64,000 nt of DNA from assembly GCA_051453625.1 (NCBI GenBank), contig JBOZIK010000001.1, positions 185,419,886-185,483,885 of the forward strand. Direction: 5' to 3'. The position numbers were made by a program, and so were the translations under genes. Under the pieces are notes generated by a model, which saw only the letters and a program-made list of their open reading frames with translations, was not told the origin of the DNA and did not search any database. Of this stretch, positions 35,531 to 47,689 are shown in pieces (the stretch's first letter is position 1; each line of letters starts with the position of its first letter). Origin of the DNA: Welwitschia mirabilis. Taxonomy: Eukaryota; Gnetophyta; Gnetopsida; Welwitschiales.

Positions 35531-38500
35531 CTCTCTTCTTTAACATTTTCTTTCTTTCTTGAGATTTTGAAAATGTGTAACATATAACACACATTTTTAA
35601 CAAGTCTTTAACATAATCATTACTATATTTACTAATAAAGAGTTCAATAATGAAAGAACATTTCCTTAATAGTGCTTTTAAGATCTTATTATTAAAAGCA
35701 TGTATTAAGTCCATGGTAATACACATAGCATCTTGTTTTTCAATCATCATGAAAGTAGCATTATTAATTCCATCCTTTTCAAATGTATTTGGTTAATAGA
35801 AAAATAACATAAAGTACTACGTCTAGTGAATTCCAACATGATACCACTATCACAATTAGGTGGAAGATGAGGCCTCAGTTAATTATGATCATAAATAGAT
35901 GTATGTTGAGAACATTATCCTACAAATATTATTAGAACTAAAATATCCCATGGGTACTATACAACATGGTTAATGCATCTGAAAAGGCAATTGAAAATTA
36001 ATAAGAATGATATGTCCATTTCTTTTGCAAAGTAATGTTACATAAAATCAACTTGCATTGAAGATACATAAAATTAGCTTAAAAATAATCTATCAAGCTT
36101 ATGAAAGCTCTAAATGTCAAAAATAATTAGAACATTCATATGATTAAATAAAAATCAGAAAATTCCAACCGCTTTTGCATTTTAACTTTAACACATACAT
36201 GTTTAATTGGTTTTCAGTTTTGTAAAGAGAACATTAAAACTTCTTAATAATTATAGAAATAATTAAAATTTTTAGAAATAATTATAAATAATAATTTATC
36301 ATAGTTTATCTTAACTATTTGTTTAAAAATAGAAAGCATTGAAAATCATAGGTTTTATAGCCTCATAGGGCATATGAAAACATAGAAATCAATGCATTTT
36401 TAAAAACTATCAATTCTCCATTTCCTCTCCTTCATTATTACCAAACCTTATTTATTTTCCTCTCTTACAAAGCCCTAATTCTACCATTATATCTAACCCT
36501 CATTCCCATTCTATGTTCTAATCAAATCTTAGAGTGAATTTCCACTATTATAACTAATGGAGTCTTACATCTATTCATCCCCTTGCTTACTTATTCAATT
36601 ATCCTTACATTTTTTTATTCCTGCATTGTTATCATCCTTTTCATTACACAAAATCCACATACTTATCTATTTGTTAGATTTCTATACCACATTAATATTA
36701 CATTTCTACTAAGCATTTTTATTATATTAAACCTATGCACTGTTTTCATAATATAACTTATCTGAGCACTATAACTTATTCCTTTTAGGATAGTACCTTT
36801 ATCTTCATCCAGACTACACCAATTAAATAAAAAGAACTAACCATTATCTTATAAGGCCTTGATAAATAATGATCAAGTCTAAATCCACTTTGTAACTATA
36901 GAATTAAGTAACTCTATAGAAATCCTTTAAAGATACAATCATTGTGTAATGAAAGAATTTATTAATAATTGTGATAAACAAGGAACATGAATATATTTCA
37001 TCATAATGTACATTAATGAATTAACTATTAAAAAGCTAGTGGATGTAATGCTAAATTCTATGAAATCAAAATAGAACATAAGCTTAGAACTTTAAAGAGT
37101 GATTTATATGATTTAATAGGCATTTATTTAGAAAGATTAAGATGAAACTATTATTAACTATATTTACTAATACCATACAAATAATGATGCATGAGAAGTA
37201 ATTCACATTGAAGGGACACTTTGATAACTTCATTAAACATTACCTTTACTTTCTTCTCTTCATCGACCATTAATATAGACTTCTTATTTTTTGAATAATT
37301 TATTAAGAAAATTTGTCTACTAGAAAAAATATTTATCATGAAGGTCTTATTTGGATTCTCTATCAAAGAGATGCATAGCATTAATAATGCATTTAAGCCT
37401 ACATTGGAATTTTAAAAGCTCTTATTTAGAATACTCTTATCTAGAAGTATCTCTTATCTAATGATGATGATATGTCAAATCCTAGGAATAGTAAAGCTTT
37501 ACATGTTTAGATATGTATAACATACAACTAGATTAGAAATTCTATGAGGATTATTTATTTGTAACCCATCCTTTTCCTCATATATTTATCTTGCTAATAT
37601 GGAATTTCCATAATTGGCTTGAGAAAATAGATGCTTAACATATTGGAGAATTTAAACTTATTGCATATTGTAGATCATGAAAATCCTCCCAACAATGAAA
37701 AGTATTATTAGTATTCTTTGATGATCTATAATTTATAATTGTAATTTCTTTAATATTTTGATTAATAAAAAGTTACTTTTTTTAAGTGAAACAAAATTAA
37801 ATAAGACAATGCTATAGTCTTATATGATTAGCCACTCTACATGACCTACATCCATAAAAGAATAATGTAGAGATCATTTTTTTTATAGTTTAAATAAAAA
37901 AGGCTAAAATGAGCAAGTAGAGAAACACAACCCTATTAAAAAATTTCTATTTTACTTTATTAACATGTCTTCAATTATCTAAAGAAGTTCTCCAGCAATA
38001 ATAAAAAANNNNNNNNNNGTAAATCATTGGAGAAAATGATTATCATACTAAAATTAGAATCAGATCTAGTGGTAGTGTAGCTTAATCTAATGTAAGAGAT
38101 TGTCTTTCAACTAAAAGAATTCCTAGAGTAAATGGAGCCACACACTAATTAATATTATAGAAACTAGATACTTTAGAACCTAAAATTAAAGAAAATAGGG
38201 CACCATCTTATAATATCAAAAATGTAATAAAGAATAAAAGGGGTATAAATAGTAATTTCAAAAACATTAAGGAAGAAATTTCTAAATCTTCAGTTTGTCA
38301 TTATGATGAAAAGTAAAAGTCAATATTTATTTTGCAATTATTTATAATTCTTTAACATAAGATGCATATTCTTAAAAAACCATACTAAATGTCTTTTACA
38401 TTAAGTAAAAGGGAAAATGATCATATCATATTACAGTGAAATTTTAAGAATTAATATCTAGAGATATAATCTAGCAAAACTGCATTATTATAAAAGTAAA

Positions 38501-38728
38501 GATAATTTAAGTAAATAATGATCTTATGAAAAAGGAGTTAGCAAATATGATGGAGTAAGGGTAGAAAGTGAAAATAGCTTGAATATATGGCAAAATGATC
38601 TATTTGAACATGGAATACCTCATAATTACAAAAGGGAAAGTTAGCTCAAATAAGATATAAAGATTCTGCACTATAGATTTCTAAACATTGATGATGGTAT
38701 CACAAATAAAGTTATTAGTTTAAATAAC
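35531..38728. other. Unassigned AT-rich DNA
   Basis: About 3.2 kb without a recognisable domain. Two minus-strand ORFs of 75-76 codons (35520-35750 and 37154-37381) have plausible residue composition but no motif I can name. N gap at 38009-38018. It may be old retrotransposon sequence decayed beyond recognition by eye. Confidence 0.4.
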
Positions 38729-39836
38729 TGATAAGCAAGAACTTACATTGTAAATAATATATTTCATGCATAGTTACATGTAATAAACATAGGAATTAAT
38801 ATTTAGTTTACATAAATAAGAGAAATTATCTTTCATATTTAAGCATTACTTTAGAATTATAATTTAAGATTTCATCTTAATTATCATGCTCGACTTTAGT
38901 GACTAATAGAAATAATTATTATCATTTGTAGGTTTATGTATCCATGGAGCATAATGATAAGTGTTACAAAAACTATTAATGAATAAAATGTAGTAAAAAG
39001 GAAGGAAAGTGATCTTATTACATTCAAATTCCACATGGAAAGTGGAGGGAAATCTTGAAATGGAGAAAAAACTAGTTAAAAATCTCCTCAATTCATGCAT
39101 CACAAGTAACCATATACTCCCTTAATATAGGAGGAACTATAATTCACTTTTGTAGAAGTGTGCTTCCTATAACTATCTAAATATTTGTACAAAAACAACC
39201 TAGGAATGGTAACAAGCCTTGGGATCAACCTTAGAGTACTCTTTTTAATTTTAGTTATGACATACAAAGAAAAAATTATTTGTAGTTATTTTATTTAGCA
39301 TAGTATAAGCATTATTTTTTTAAAATACATATGTTTATATTATTATTTATTTTAGCATTTTTTTATATTATGGAATTGAAAAGTTATATTTTAGGATGCT
39401 ATTTTACTTTTTTTGTAAGCTAAAAAGCTTTGTGAACTATCATCTCACTTGAAAAAGTAATACTCTTATCTTATCTTGCTCTTATACCTATTACTAGATA
39501 GGTGTTAGGATATAATAGTGCTCTCTAGCATTATTTTACCACTATTCTTATGTTGCATGACCCCAATCTTGTATTTTATGTACACAGTTAGTTAGTTATG
39601 CTAATAAAGTACTATTTTGTTTTAAGAAATGATCTTGACAAGTCTTGTAGAAGCATTAGTTTCTACAAGAAAGGTTTTTTTTAGTGATTTGAACAGTAAA
39701 TCTAAATAAAGACTTAAGACTTTAGAGTAAACTAGGCTCTTTAAGATCTCTCCTTAAATAAAATATTCAAATGACATGATTTGGGATTAAGATTATAAAT
39801 CTAGATAAAGTATGGAATAATGTGTGTTATTGAAAT
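38729..39836 (+). mobile_element. LTR-type repeat (repeat B), relative of the solo LTR at 25540
   Basis: It starts TGATAAGCAAGAACTTA and follows repeat A closely, sharing TTTAGTTTACATAAATAA, TAGGTTTATGT, the palindrome-like CCACATGG, CAAGCCTTGGGATCAAC and AATAAAGTACT. The terminal roughly 65 bp, which in repeat A is bracketed by AGATTAAG and CTTAATCT, is inverted here. Confidence 0.55.
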
Positions 39837-40060
39837 TCTATGGTTTGAGATTAAGATTATTTATGTAGTAAATCTTAATGAAAGTGTGGAATAATATGGG
39901 CTATCGTAACCTTAATATCACAAATTCATCATTAAAATACTTTATTTAAGAGAAAACCTTGAAGAACCTAGTTTACTTTGAAGGCTTAAGTCTTTATTTA
40001 GATTTATAATTTAGGTTATTAAAAATGACTTTATTGTAAAATCTAATTGGAATGTTTCAA
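39837..40060 (-). mobile_element. Inverted end of the same LTR-type repeat
   Basis: The reverse complement reads through the last roughly 200 bp of the repeat A/B family, from ATAACCTAAATTATAAATC to CTTAATCTC. With 39640-39783 it forms a long imperfect inverted repeat, so two LTR ends lie tail to tail. It stops before the LTR beginning at 40088. Confidence 0.55.
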
Positions 40061-40087
40061 AATCACTTTATGATTAAGTAATTATTT

Positions 40088-40467
40088 GTTAAGCATGATT
40101 AATATTTAATTAAGAGAAAATGCCATATAATAAAAGGGTGCAAACATTTAATTACAACATTATGTCCTTTATTCTTAAGCCTATGGTATTAGGTAAGAAT
40201 GGAGAGATTAAGTGGATGTAATCAATGACAAAATTCACTGATCCCTAAGGGCCCGAGGAGGGCAACTAAGTCTATACTCCATGTCTTTACCTTTGACCAC
40301 TAGTATAAGGCTAGAACAAGGTGTAGAAGATAAATTTCTACTATTTTAATGAAGGGATACTTCGTTTTTGCTCAATTGATGTGTTAACAAAGTTCTTATT
40401 ATTTAATTTCTAATGCTTCTTATTAAAGTGCAAAGTTCAATCCTAACTCAGTACTTTCAAACATTAC
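40088..40467 (+). mobile_element. Probable short LTR followed by a PBS
   Basis: About 380 bp bounded by TGTTAAGCATG and CATTACA, followed at 40471-40482 by TGGTATTAAAGA, an eroded initiator-Met PBS. Length and ends suit a Ty1/copia 5' LTR on the plus strand. I see no copia gag downstream on the plus strand, so the element is truncated or the call is wrong. Confidence 0.45.
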
Positions 40468-40659
40468 AATTGGTATTAAAGACATAAAAGATAGTAGATT
40501 ACTACCTTTTTGATACAAGTAAAACAAAAGAATATAGAGATAGAAGTACATAAGTTATGTTATTATTAAAATCCAGTACAAAAATAGGATAGTAAGATCA
40601 TGAGATGTAAGAAGATTAAAAACAAATATATAGATAGTAGAAGAAAGAAAATAAAAATC

Positions 40660-41990
40660 AAGCCTCCTTACAAAAAGGTAAATCATTAGATAAACATAGA
40701 TTAGGATCTTGGCATTCCATGGAACTAGTAGCTTGCTCTACAACAGTTGAACTAGCATTCATGATAGGGATATGAGGTGCAAAAAAGGTAGCCTAACCTC
40801 GAGTGCAAAGATGAAAAAGCCTTGATAAACTCCAAAGAAATCAAATAAGTATTTTAGTACATCTTCATGTGAAGCTTACTGTACACTACTAGAGTACCCA
40901 ACAAGTGCTCCTGAGATAACTCTCCACCATAGTATATTGTTGCAATATCATTTATAGTAATAGTCAATTGATTAGCATAAGTCTAAGCCATCTGTTTGCT
41001 CTTTATTAATTGTATTGAAAGTTAGGCATGCTGAGCTTTCAAAGTAGCTAATTAGAAGGAACTAATTCTTGATTTCATCTTAGAAAGGTGCATATTTTTG
41101 AATTCATTCTATAGACATAAAGAGAATTAATCCCAATGCAAAAAATAAATAAGTTCAAATATGTGTGTATGTGTATGTGTATATATATACACATATACAT
41201 ATGAAGCAGGAACTAAAAAGCGATATTACCTTAAGATATGCATGGTGTCATTGGTTGTCTCTTCTTGCTCGACCCCATGATGACCCATGAAATAAAAATA
41301 TTCCAACATATCTATCCAATTATGAAAATCCTTTATGTACTGTAGTCACTCTTGTTGAGGGGTTCTATAAAGTGTAAAATAATCCCTTCAGCTTTGTTTA
41401 TAATCATAAGGAAAGTTTGGCAACATAATAATGATGAAAAGAATAGATATTATCAAGACATGAAGGATAAATTACCTAAGTATGCAGCATGTCTTGAAGA
41501 ACCTAGAACTCTCTAATTTGGTACAACAATATTTTAACCCATGAAGAAAGGGACTTTCAGCACTAAAAGTATATGATAATTTCAATACATGATCTAGCTT
41601 GTTTTAAGGGGTAGGAGGAGGGTAAAATAAGGATTATAGAGCCTATTTCATAACTAGTGGATCCTATGGAAAAAATGAAGAAAAATAGAAAATGAAATAC
41701 AACATGTCCTCCTAGGATAACAAATCATCAAAATCCAAAATATCACCATCAATATCCAGGTCTAAGTCAAAAAGCAATCTTGAGAAGATAGAGGAAAATA
41801 AGATTATGAAACCACATACTATAATTGCTTACTCCATTAGGCATTTTAGCTTTTTCAAATTATGTAATAGGGTAAACTTTACCTTCTTCTCATTCACGAT
41901 GAGTAGTGTCTCTGAAACCCTTTAAATCCAAGCACCTACTTATCATTAGAAGAAAATAAGCAAAGAACAAAAAAAAACATCCATGAATAA
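40660..41990 (-). pseudogene. Decayed intron-containing gene, product unknown
   Basis: On the minus strand three consecutive blocks behave like exons. Block A (about 41690-41476) contains SYTFSAESPFLHGLKYC and CCTKLESSRFFKTCC. A 111-bp GT...AG intron (41475-41365) follows. Block B (41364-41230) contains LQYIKDFHNWIDMLEYF and HHGVEQEETTND. A 121-bp GT...AG intron (41229-41109) follows. Block C (41108 to about 40800) contains NMHLSKMKSRISS, TYANQLTITINDIA and GGELSQEHLLGTLVVYSKL. A to B joins in phase; B to C is off by one base. Stops are mostly TAG/TAA where Gln would fit. An acidic DLDLDIDGDILDFDD segment lies upstream near 41780. I do not recognise the family. It could be a host-gene fragment captured or stranded among transposons. 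Confidence 0.45.
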
Positions 41991-42070
41991 TGTTCAAAAA
42001 AAAAAATCACCCAGTGAGTTTAAGTATGATAGAGATCTGAGGGCTAAATCCTACTTAGTTATAATTGTAA

Positions 42071-43475
42071 TGTCAAATTGTATGTTTTTGATGGAGTATT
42101 TTAGTGCTTTTGCAGATATTTAGACAAGTTTAGTGGAAAATAATGATTATTAAGAGTCAAGAAGATAATCATAGGAATACATAATTACTAGTACATTAGG
42201 AGGTATTTTGGATTAATTTTGATAGTTAGCATTCTGAGGAGGAGTCAATGATCTACAAAGCCAAATTCACTTCGATAAAGAACTTTTTGTCCAGACGATG
42301 GTACAGATGATAACATGTTGAAATTTGATAAGGATGCTCATTGGACTGAGCTAGAAGCTGATGTTAGATTATTTCTAATGTGGCATAATATCCTATGTCA
42401 CTTGAATAACAGATAAAATAATACCTATTTATAACCAATGCATTAAACTTTACCTAACTTTAGCAATGTGTTAATGTGATATCCTTTGGTATCACTAGGA
42501 TTTCATCTAGTTATTACATTTTATATTTTTAGGATGTTTGTTGTAATAATACCTTCTTTGCCCTCCTTTTAACTTTAACTTCTTTAGCATCTGAAAATCT
42601 TGTGATAGGAGATGGAAGGGAAGGACGTCTATCCATTTTTAAAAAGAGAAGTCTTACTTGGTATTGGACTATGTATCCTTCTTTGAGGTGCTTCTACTTT
42701 ATAGCAAGATGTTGGTTTGATATTAATGAAATACCTTCTTCATGCTTCCTCTGACTTTATCTTCTTTGGCATCTAAAAATATTGTGACAGGAGATGGAAG
42801 GATAAGAGATCTATCCATTATTACAAAGAGAAGTCTTTCTTAGTATTGAATTGTGTATCCTTCATTGAGGTGCTTCTCATTTATGACAAGATGTTGGTTT
42901 GACATTAATGAAAAGTTTATTTTAGTTGTATCATGTGCATCTCCCTTATGGTTTGTATTGGTTATGATTTGGTGATAGCTTCATAGTTGATAAAAATCAT
43001 GAGAACAACCTTTTTTAAGATTAAAATCATTAGTTTAGATTTTGCATTAAATTTTATTTGCATTTCATAGCATAATACTTGCATGTTTTATATATTCTTT
43101 TTGACATACATAATAACTTAGGTTGGTTAGGGTTAGTGACAATTTCCTTGATTGATTTAGGTTATACAGGGCCTATCTTTATGATAGGAAGATTTAGTAG
43201 CTAGATATTTTATTTAGAATAATATTTATTTGCATTGCATTAGTGTGTCTATGTTGTATTGTTTTCTTGCATTGTTTTTTATTTCCATGTTGCTTATAAA
43301 AAATTACATAAATATTTCATTTGAAATCAATTCTCTATCTTTTCACCTAGTGCCTTTGATGGATTGTGAAATTTAAGTTAACTCTTATCTATACTAGTAT
43401 GCATGTTATGCAAATATTTGTAATTAATAAGATTTGCTTAAGGATCTAATGATTGCTTAAATACACATCACAACA
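42071..43475 (+). mobile_element. 5' LTR of Ty3/gypsy element 4
   Basis: It starts TGTCAAATTGTATG and ends CACATCACAACA directly before a PBS. The words GAGTATTTTAGTGCTTTTGC match the start of the element 1 LTR (GTATTTTGAGTACTTTTGC), so the two belong to related Athila/Tat families. A TATTTATAACC word near 42430 is a possible TATA box. A 181-bp tandem duplication lies inside. Confidence 0.65.
42549..42910. repeat. Two-copy tandem repeat (about 181 bp) inside the element 4 LTR
   Basis: ATACCTTCTTTGCC at 42549 and ATACCTTCTTCATGC at 42730 begin two copies that share TTTATCTTCTTTGGCATCT, GGAGATGGAAGG, CTATCCAT and CAAGATGTTGGTTTGA, ending in CATTAATGAAA. Identity looks like about 85 percent. 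Confidence 0.7.
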
Positions 43476-43478
43476 TTT

Positions 43479-43496
43479 TAGCACCATTACCAGGGA
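43479..43496 (+). promoter_or_regulatory. tRNA-Asp-type primer-binding site of element 4
   Basis: TAGCACCATTACCAGGGA is TGGCGCCGTTGCCGGGGA with five changes, all G-to-A or C-to-T. The three-base spacer TTT after the LTR end matches the other Athila/Tat elements here. Confidence 0.75.
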
Positions 43497-44370
43497 AGGT
43501 TGTAAAGGAGCTGGAGGATTTTTATTACCCAGATAAGTAGTTTGGATTTTGGTTTGAATTATTTATTTATGGTAGCTTGTATTTTTACTATATATACCAT
43601 AGTTTTTATTTTCACATTTTTCAATTTTTGTTTTGTAATAAGTCCCTGTCGTTCTCTATGTCATTCAAATAATAAGGTGGACGATGGCTTAAGGTTAGGT
43701 TTTTTTTAAAACTTATTTTCCCACAATTTTTTTTTAATTTCCTATCACATAATAAGTTGACATCATTTCCTCTACTATCTAGATGACTCAGATGGATGAT
43801 TATCAGTTTGGTTTTTATTCTATTTTGTTCACAAATCTATTTTCTTTATTTCTATTTTTTTGGTTTTTGTAAAGTAGTTATCCAAGATATCGTCTAAATG
43901 ACAACCAAGATGATGCTTATGCAAGAAATTTTTTGAGCATGTAGGAACAGGGTAAAATCTAGTAAAAAGCTAAAATACTAGAAGGAAAAAATATTGATCA
44001 AGAAAAATAGCAAAGAAGGATTACTTGACTATAAACAAAACTCAAGTATGCATGTCCCAGGTATGTAAATTCCAAAAATTAAAAAAAAAAATTTCTACTG
44101 AAAACCCAATTTTTTAAAAAAAGTTGTGAAATAGAATAGAAGAAAAATTATTTTATTCCTTCTTCGTCAATGTCAAATTTAACAAGTAGTGTTATCTAGT
44201 ACATCAACCATGATAGGAACATCTAATTAAAATGCAAACATAATAGTTAGAGAGTTTACTTCTAAAAGGAGAAATGAAATTTAAAATCCTTTTTATTCAG
44301 CTCCTAGTGATGGTGTAGAACTTAGAACTGAGAATTATTTTTGTTCATTCTTCTCATCTACTTTTAAGAA
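43497..44370 (+). mobile_element. Leader of element 4
   Basis: Low-complexity, T-rich then A-rich sequence between the PBS and the first coding remnants. I see nothing coded with confidence. Confidence 0.5.
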
Positions 44371-45210
44371 TAGTGATAAAAGGACTGTTGAAGAAATATT
44401 GGCTAAAAGAAGGGCTAAAAGGAGGAGAAATAATAGAATTTCTATAGATAATGATAAGAGGTTACTTCAAGAAATATTGATAGAAAGAAGAAATGTAAGG
44501 ATTTTAGAGGATAATGGAAAAAGAACACTTTGAGAAATATTTGAAAAAATAAGATAGATAGCACCAAATAATATTAAGACTAAGAAGTGGACTTCTTCCT
44601 CTTTTCAACCTCTCTATTCCCCCTCCCTCCCCCCTCTTTTCTTTTCAAGCTTCATATAAAAATAATAATGAGAATTTTCAACATTGTAAGGATTTTACCT
44701 CATTTGTAAAACATCTTACAAACATTTTAGTGAATTTCAACCATCTTCCATAAATTACTATAAAGAAGAAGATTCATCTCCCATGAATTACTATGAAGAA
44801 TAAGATTCATCTCCCTTGAACTACTATAAAGAAGATCCATCTACCATGAATTCCTATGAAGAAAGAAATAACTATGCTAAAGAGATAATTGACGAAATGA
44901 CAAAGAGATAACAAAATCAAAATGAGAACATAGCAAATATGATTAAGATGATTTGACAAAATTTATTACAAAATTAACCATCTCAAGGTTCTTTTACAAC
45001 ACAACATTCTCAAACCTATTCTACTACATCCCAACTTGAGGAAAATGAGGATAACTTAGAAACAAATAGCAATAGTTCTTATTTACAATTAGGAAGTAAA
45101 ATTATGAGTCAAACTACAACATCCTACTTATTAGGAGATGGACAAAAAAAGGAGGATAATGATGATTTAATTCAAGCACATCAATAATAAGGATGAGAAT
45201 GATTATTTGT
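44371..45210 (+). pseudogene. Element 4 coding remnant with basic and Tyr-rich repeats
   Basis: A plus-strand frame encodes two and a half degenerate basic repeats of the form K-R-x-x-x-E-I-L-x-x-R-R (KRTVEEILAKRRAKRRRNN, then KRLLQEILIERRN, then KRTL before a stop). After a frame change come four copies of a 10-12 residue repeat, INYYKEEDSSP, MNYYEE, LNYYKEDPS and MNSYEE (about 44745-44865). A Gln/Asn/Ser-rich stretch follows. Position after the leader suggests a Gag or pre-Gag protein, but I do not recognise a Gag domain. Confidence 0.4.
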
Positions 45211-45680
45211 TAGATGGTAATATTGAAATACTATATTATATATCTGATCTTCATTTACTATTAGGAAACCTAGATGAAAAGGAATAATTATTTCATAAAG
45301 AATCTAAAAAATTATCAAACCATGATGAAGATAATAATCACATTTTTCTTAATGACCTTTTTGATGAATCTACTAACTTGAAGAATGATGACATGCAACA
45401 ATGTGATGAAGAAAAGAAGGATAAGAAAGAATATGATGAACACATTCCTCTAATATTCAAAAAATAAATAATAAGTACAATAAAGAAGAGAAATATATAG
45501 TTAAAGATGATGATGAAGAAAATGAAGAGAGTATTCAACAAAGTATTAATGAAGATAACAATGAGGAGGAGAAGAATAATGAAGAACACATAAAACATTA
45601 ACTAGAGTTCATGGAAAATAGACTTATATACTTTTTAATGTAACAAACCATCATTAAGAGTCTACACATGGTTCTCCATT
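45211..45680 (+). pseudogene. Element 4 acidic coding remnant
   Basis: A plus-strand frame reads NDYLLDGNIEILYYISDLH, then LFDESTNLKNDDMQQ and EEKKDKKEYDEHIP, very rich in Asp, Glu, Lys and Asn. It may continue the protein before and after it. The minus-strand ORF over the same bases (45338-45598) is a Phe/Ile-rich shadow. Confidence 0.35.
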
Positions 45681-45699
45681 CCTTTCCCTTAAATTTCCA

Positions 45700-46630
45700 T
45701 GTAAAACCATAAATATCATCCCTCCTCATACTTCTACTTCTACATTACCTTGTGATCTTGGCAATCTATTCCATTAGAACATTCATGTAATTCTTAAAAT
45801 CACATTCATATTCTTGATTCTAATAAGACACATAACCTTGAAGAGTATGTTCCTAAAGTCTCTCAATATTTTCTTTTTAAAACTCCATGTGATATTTAAA
45901 GTAATATATTTTCCTTTTTTACCAAGTCCACTTTACCTTATGCCTTTAATGATTACTTTTGTCAAGAGTATAACTTAGGATATTTTGGAATTATAAATTG
46001 GGGAAAACCTTATCTTCTTGATTCTAATCCATACTTAGAATTGAATCTTAAGGATCTTCTTAAGTATGTTAAACCTATCTTAATCAGTTATCCTAAGAAG
46101 TTTCTTCAAAATCCTTGTATTTCTAATATAACCATTAATTTCTCCTATTTTTAATATAAATGTTTGAATCAAATCTATATTCCAAATTCTTTATATCATG
46201 AGTTTAATAAGAGATTGTTTTTCCATGAATTATATGAACTTTTTATCTCTTATATTGATACTAAATTATAGGGAGACAAAGTATTATTTGGTCATGAAAA
46301 TTTGGAAAAGCCTTACCTCCTTGATGAAAATCCATACATTGATTTGAATGATAGAAAGCTTTTTAATCTTACTAGACAATCTAAAGAGCCTTCAAAAAAT
46401 TCTTGCATTCTTTCTTTAATTAGTTCCTTGCATGAATTATGTAATGAAAATCATGATTTATATCATTTCAATGAGAGATTATTTTTTAATAAAATTGATC
46501 ACTTCTTCATCTCTTATTTAAATTTTAAAATTTGTGCTATCAAAGTTTTATCCTTTTACTATTTACCTCTAATTAATTTTATAAATGATTGTATACCTTT
46601 TATGTTTTATCAATTGGTTAATAATTAATT
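45700..46630 (+). pseudogene. Element 4 unknown protein with two tandem domains
   Basis: The plus strand encodes two successive copies of a domain of about 85-110 residues. Copy one has KPYLLDSNPYLELNLKDLL, then LYHEFNKRLFFHELYELF and ISYIDT (about 45995-46270). Copy two has KPYLLDENPYIDLNDRKLF, then LYHFNERLFFNKIDHFF and ISYLNF (46308-46535). The upstream frame (KVSQYFLFKTPCDI, YCQEYN-like) may be the start. Copy two is open for 108 codons. I know no Gag, protease or pol domain like this. Some Ogre/Tat elements carry an extra ORF before gag, and this position would suit one. The element is truncated at 46861 by element 3. Confidence 0.45.
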
Positions 46631-46861
46631 TGGTTCTTATTTTTCTAATAAAGTACAATATCCTAAGATCATGACCATAGAAAAATAAATCTTTCTTTTT
46701 CTTTCAAATAAGGTGTTATAGCCAAACAGAACTTATTTTTAGTTTGCTTTGGTATTTCCTTCTTATTTTATGTTAATATGTTTTCTTTTATTAGCTTTTT
46801 TTTAATGAGTTATCCTTTGAGTTTACACAATAAGTTAACCTCTTAATGGTTAGGTCCTTGA

Positions 46862-47650
46862 TGGGTGCTTATATGGTGAAATAAGTACAAAAATATCACT
46901 AAATAATATCAAACAATGTAAAATAATACCAAAAAAATTTAGAAACTATGCTGCTATTAACCTAAAAATAAGCTTCCATCATTGAATAAAGATAGCCGAA
47001 GGCTTACTAAAGAATTAGTTGAGATTTAACCATTTAGTTTAAAATGCATTATCACAATAGTCTTATGATGAAGTTACTTAAACTAGTCAGGTTAGTTTAT
47101 TACTACTAAATTGCTATGTATGTATATTACAAGAAGGGGAAATGGTGAAAGTAATAAAGCATGATAGAATTTAGATGAGATGCTGAACACTAATTATTTC
47201 TAAGTACTGCTAATTATCCTATGTTTATCCATATAAATAAGAGCAAATAAAGATAATATTACTTTTTTAAAGTAATAAAGTATGCATATAATGGTACTCA
47301 AATATGCTTTTTAGCTTTATATTGAAATACCAATTATTACATAATGATGTACTAAGGCTTGTGTTCTTCTTTGCAAGCAATACCATGGAGTAGGAAAATG
47401 TTGCTGCGCTCTTTGCAGAATAGTTGAAGCTTCCTTTCTTGACCTTCTTACCTTGTCTATTCCTACAACATTTTGCTAAAAGATTCCTATCTTTGGTGGT
47501 TATCCTATTCTTATACCCTTATTTGTTTTTCTGTTTCCATTATTTTCTCTTTAGGAATAGGTATATAGTTAGGATTTTTTATTGCTTCTTTACTACCTCA
47601 ACCTTCTCTTTCATCTTTATGCCACATGGCATCTTGTACATAAAATGAAA

Positions 47651-47689
<39 letters not shown>

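Noticed and set aside
37154-37381. 75-codon minus-strand ORF as a copia pre-integrase region
   Set aside because: Residue composition is plausible but no zinc-binding or catalytic motif can be placed.
45338-45598. 86-codon minus-strand ORF
   Set aside because: It is the hydrophobic shadow of an Asp/Glu/Lys-rich plus-strand coding remnant.
47424-47648. 74-codon plus-strand ORF
   Set aside because: It lies inside the element 3 LTR, is Phe/Leu-rich and has no supporting motif.
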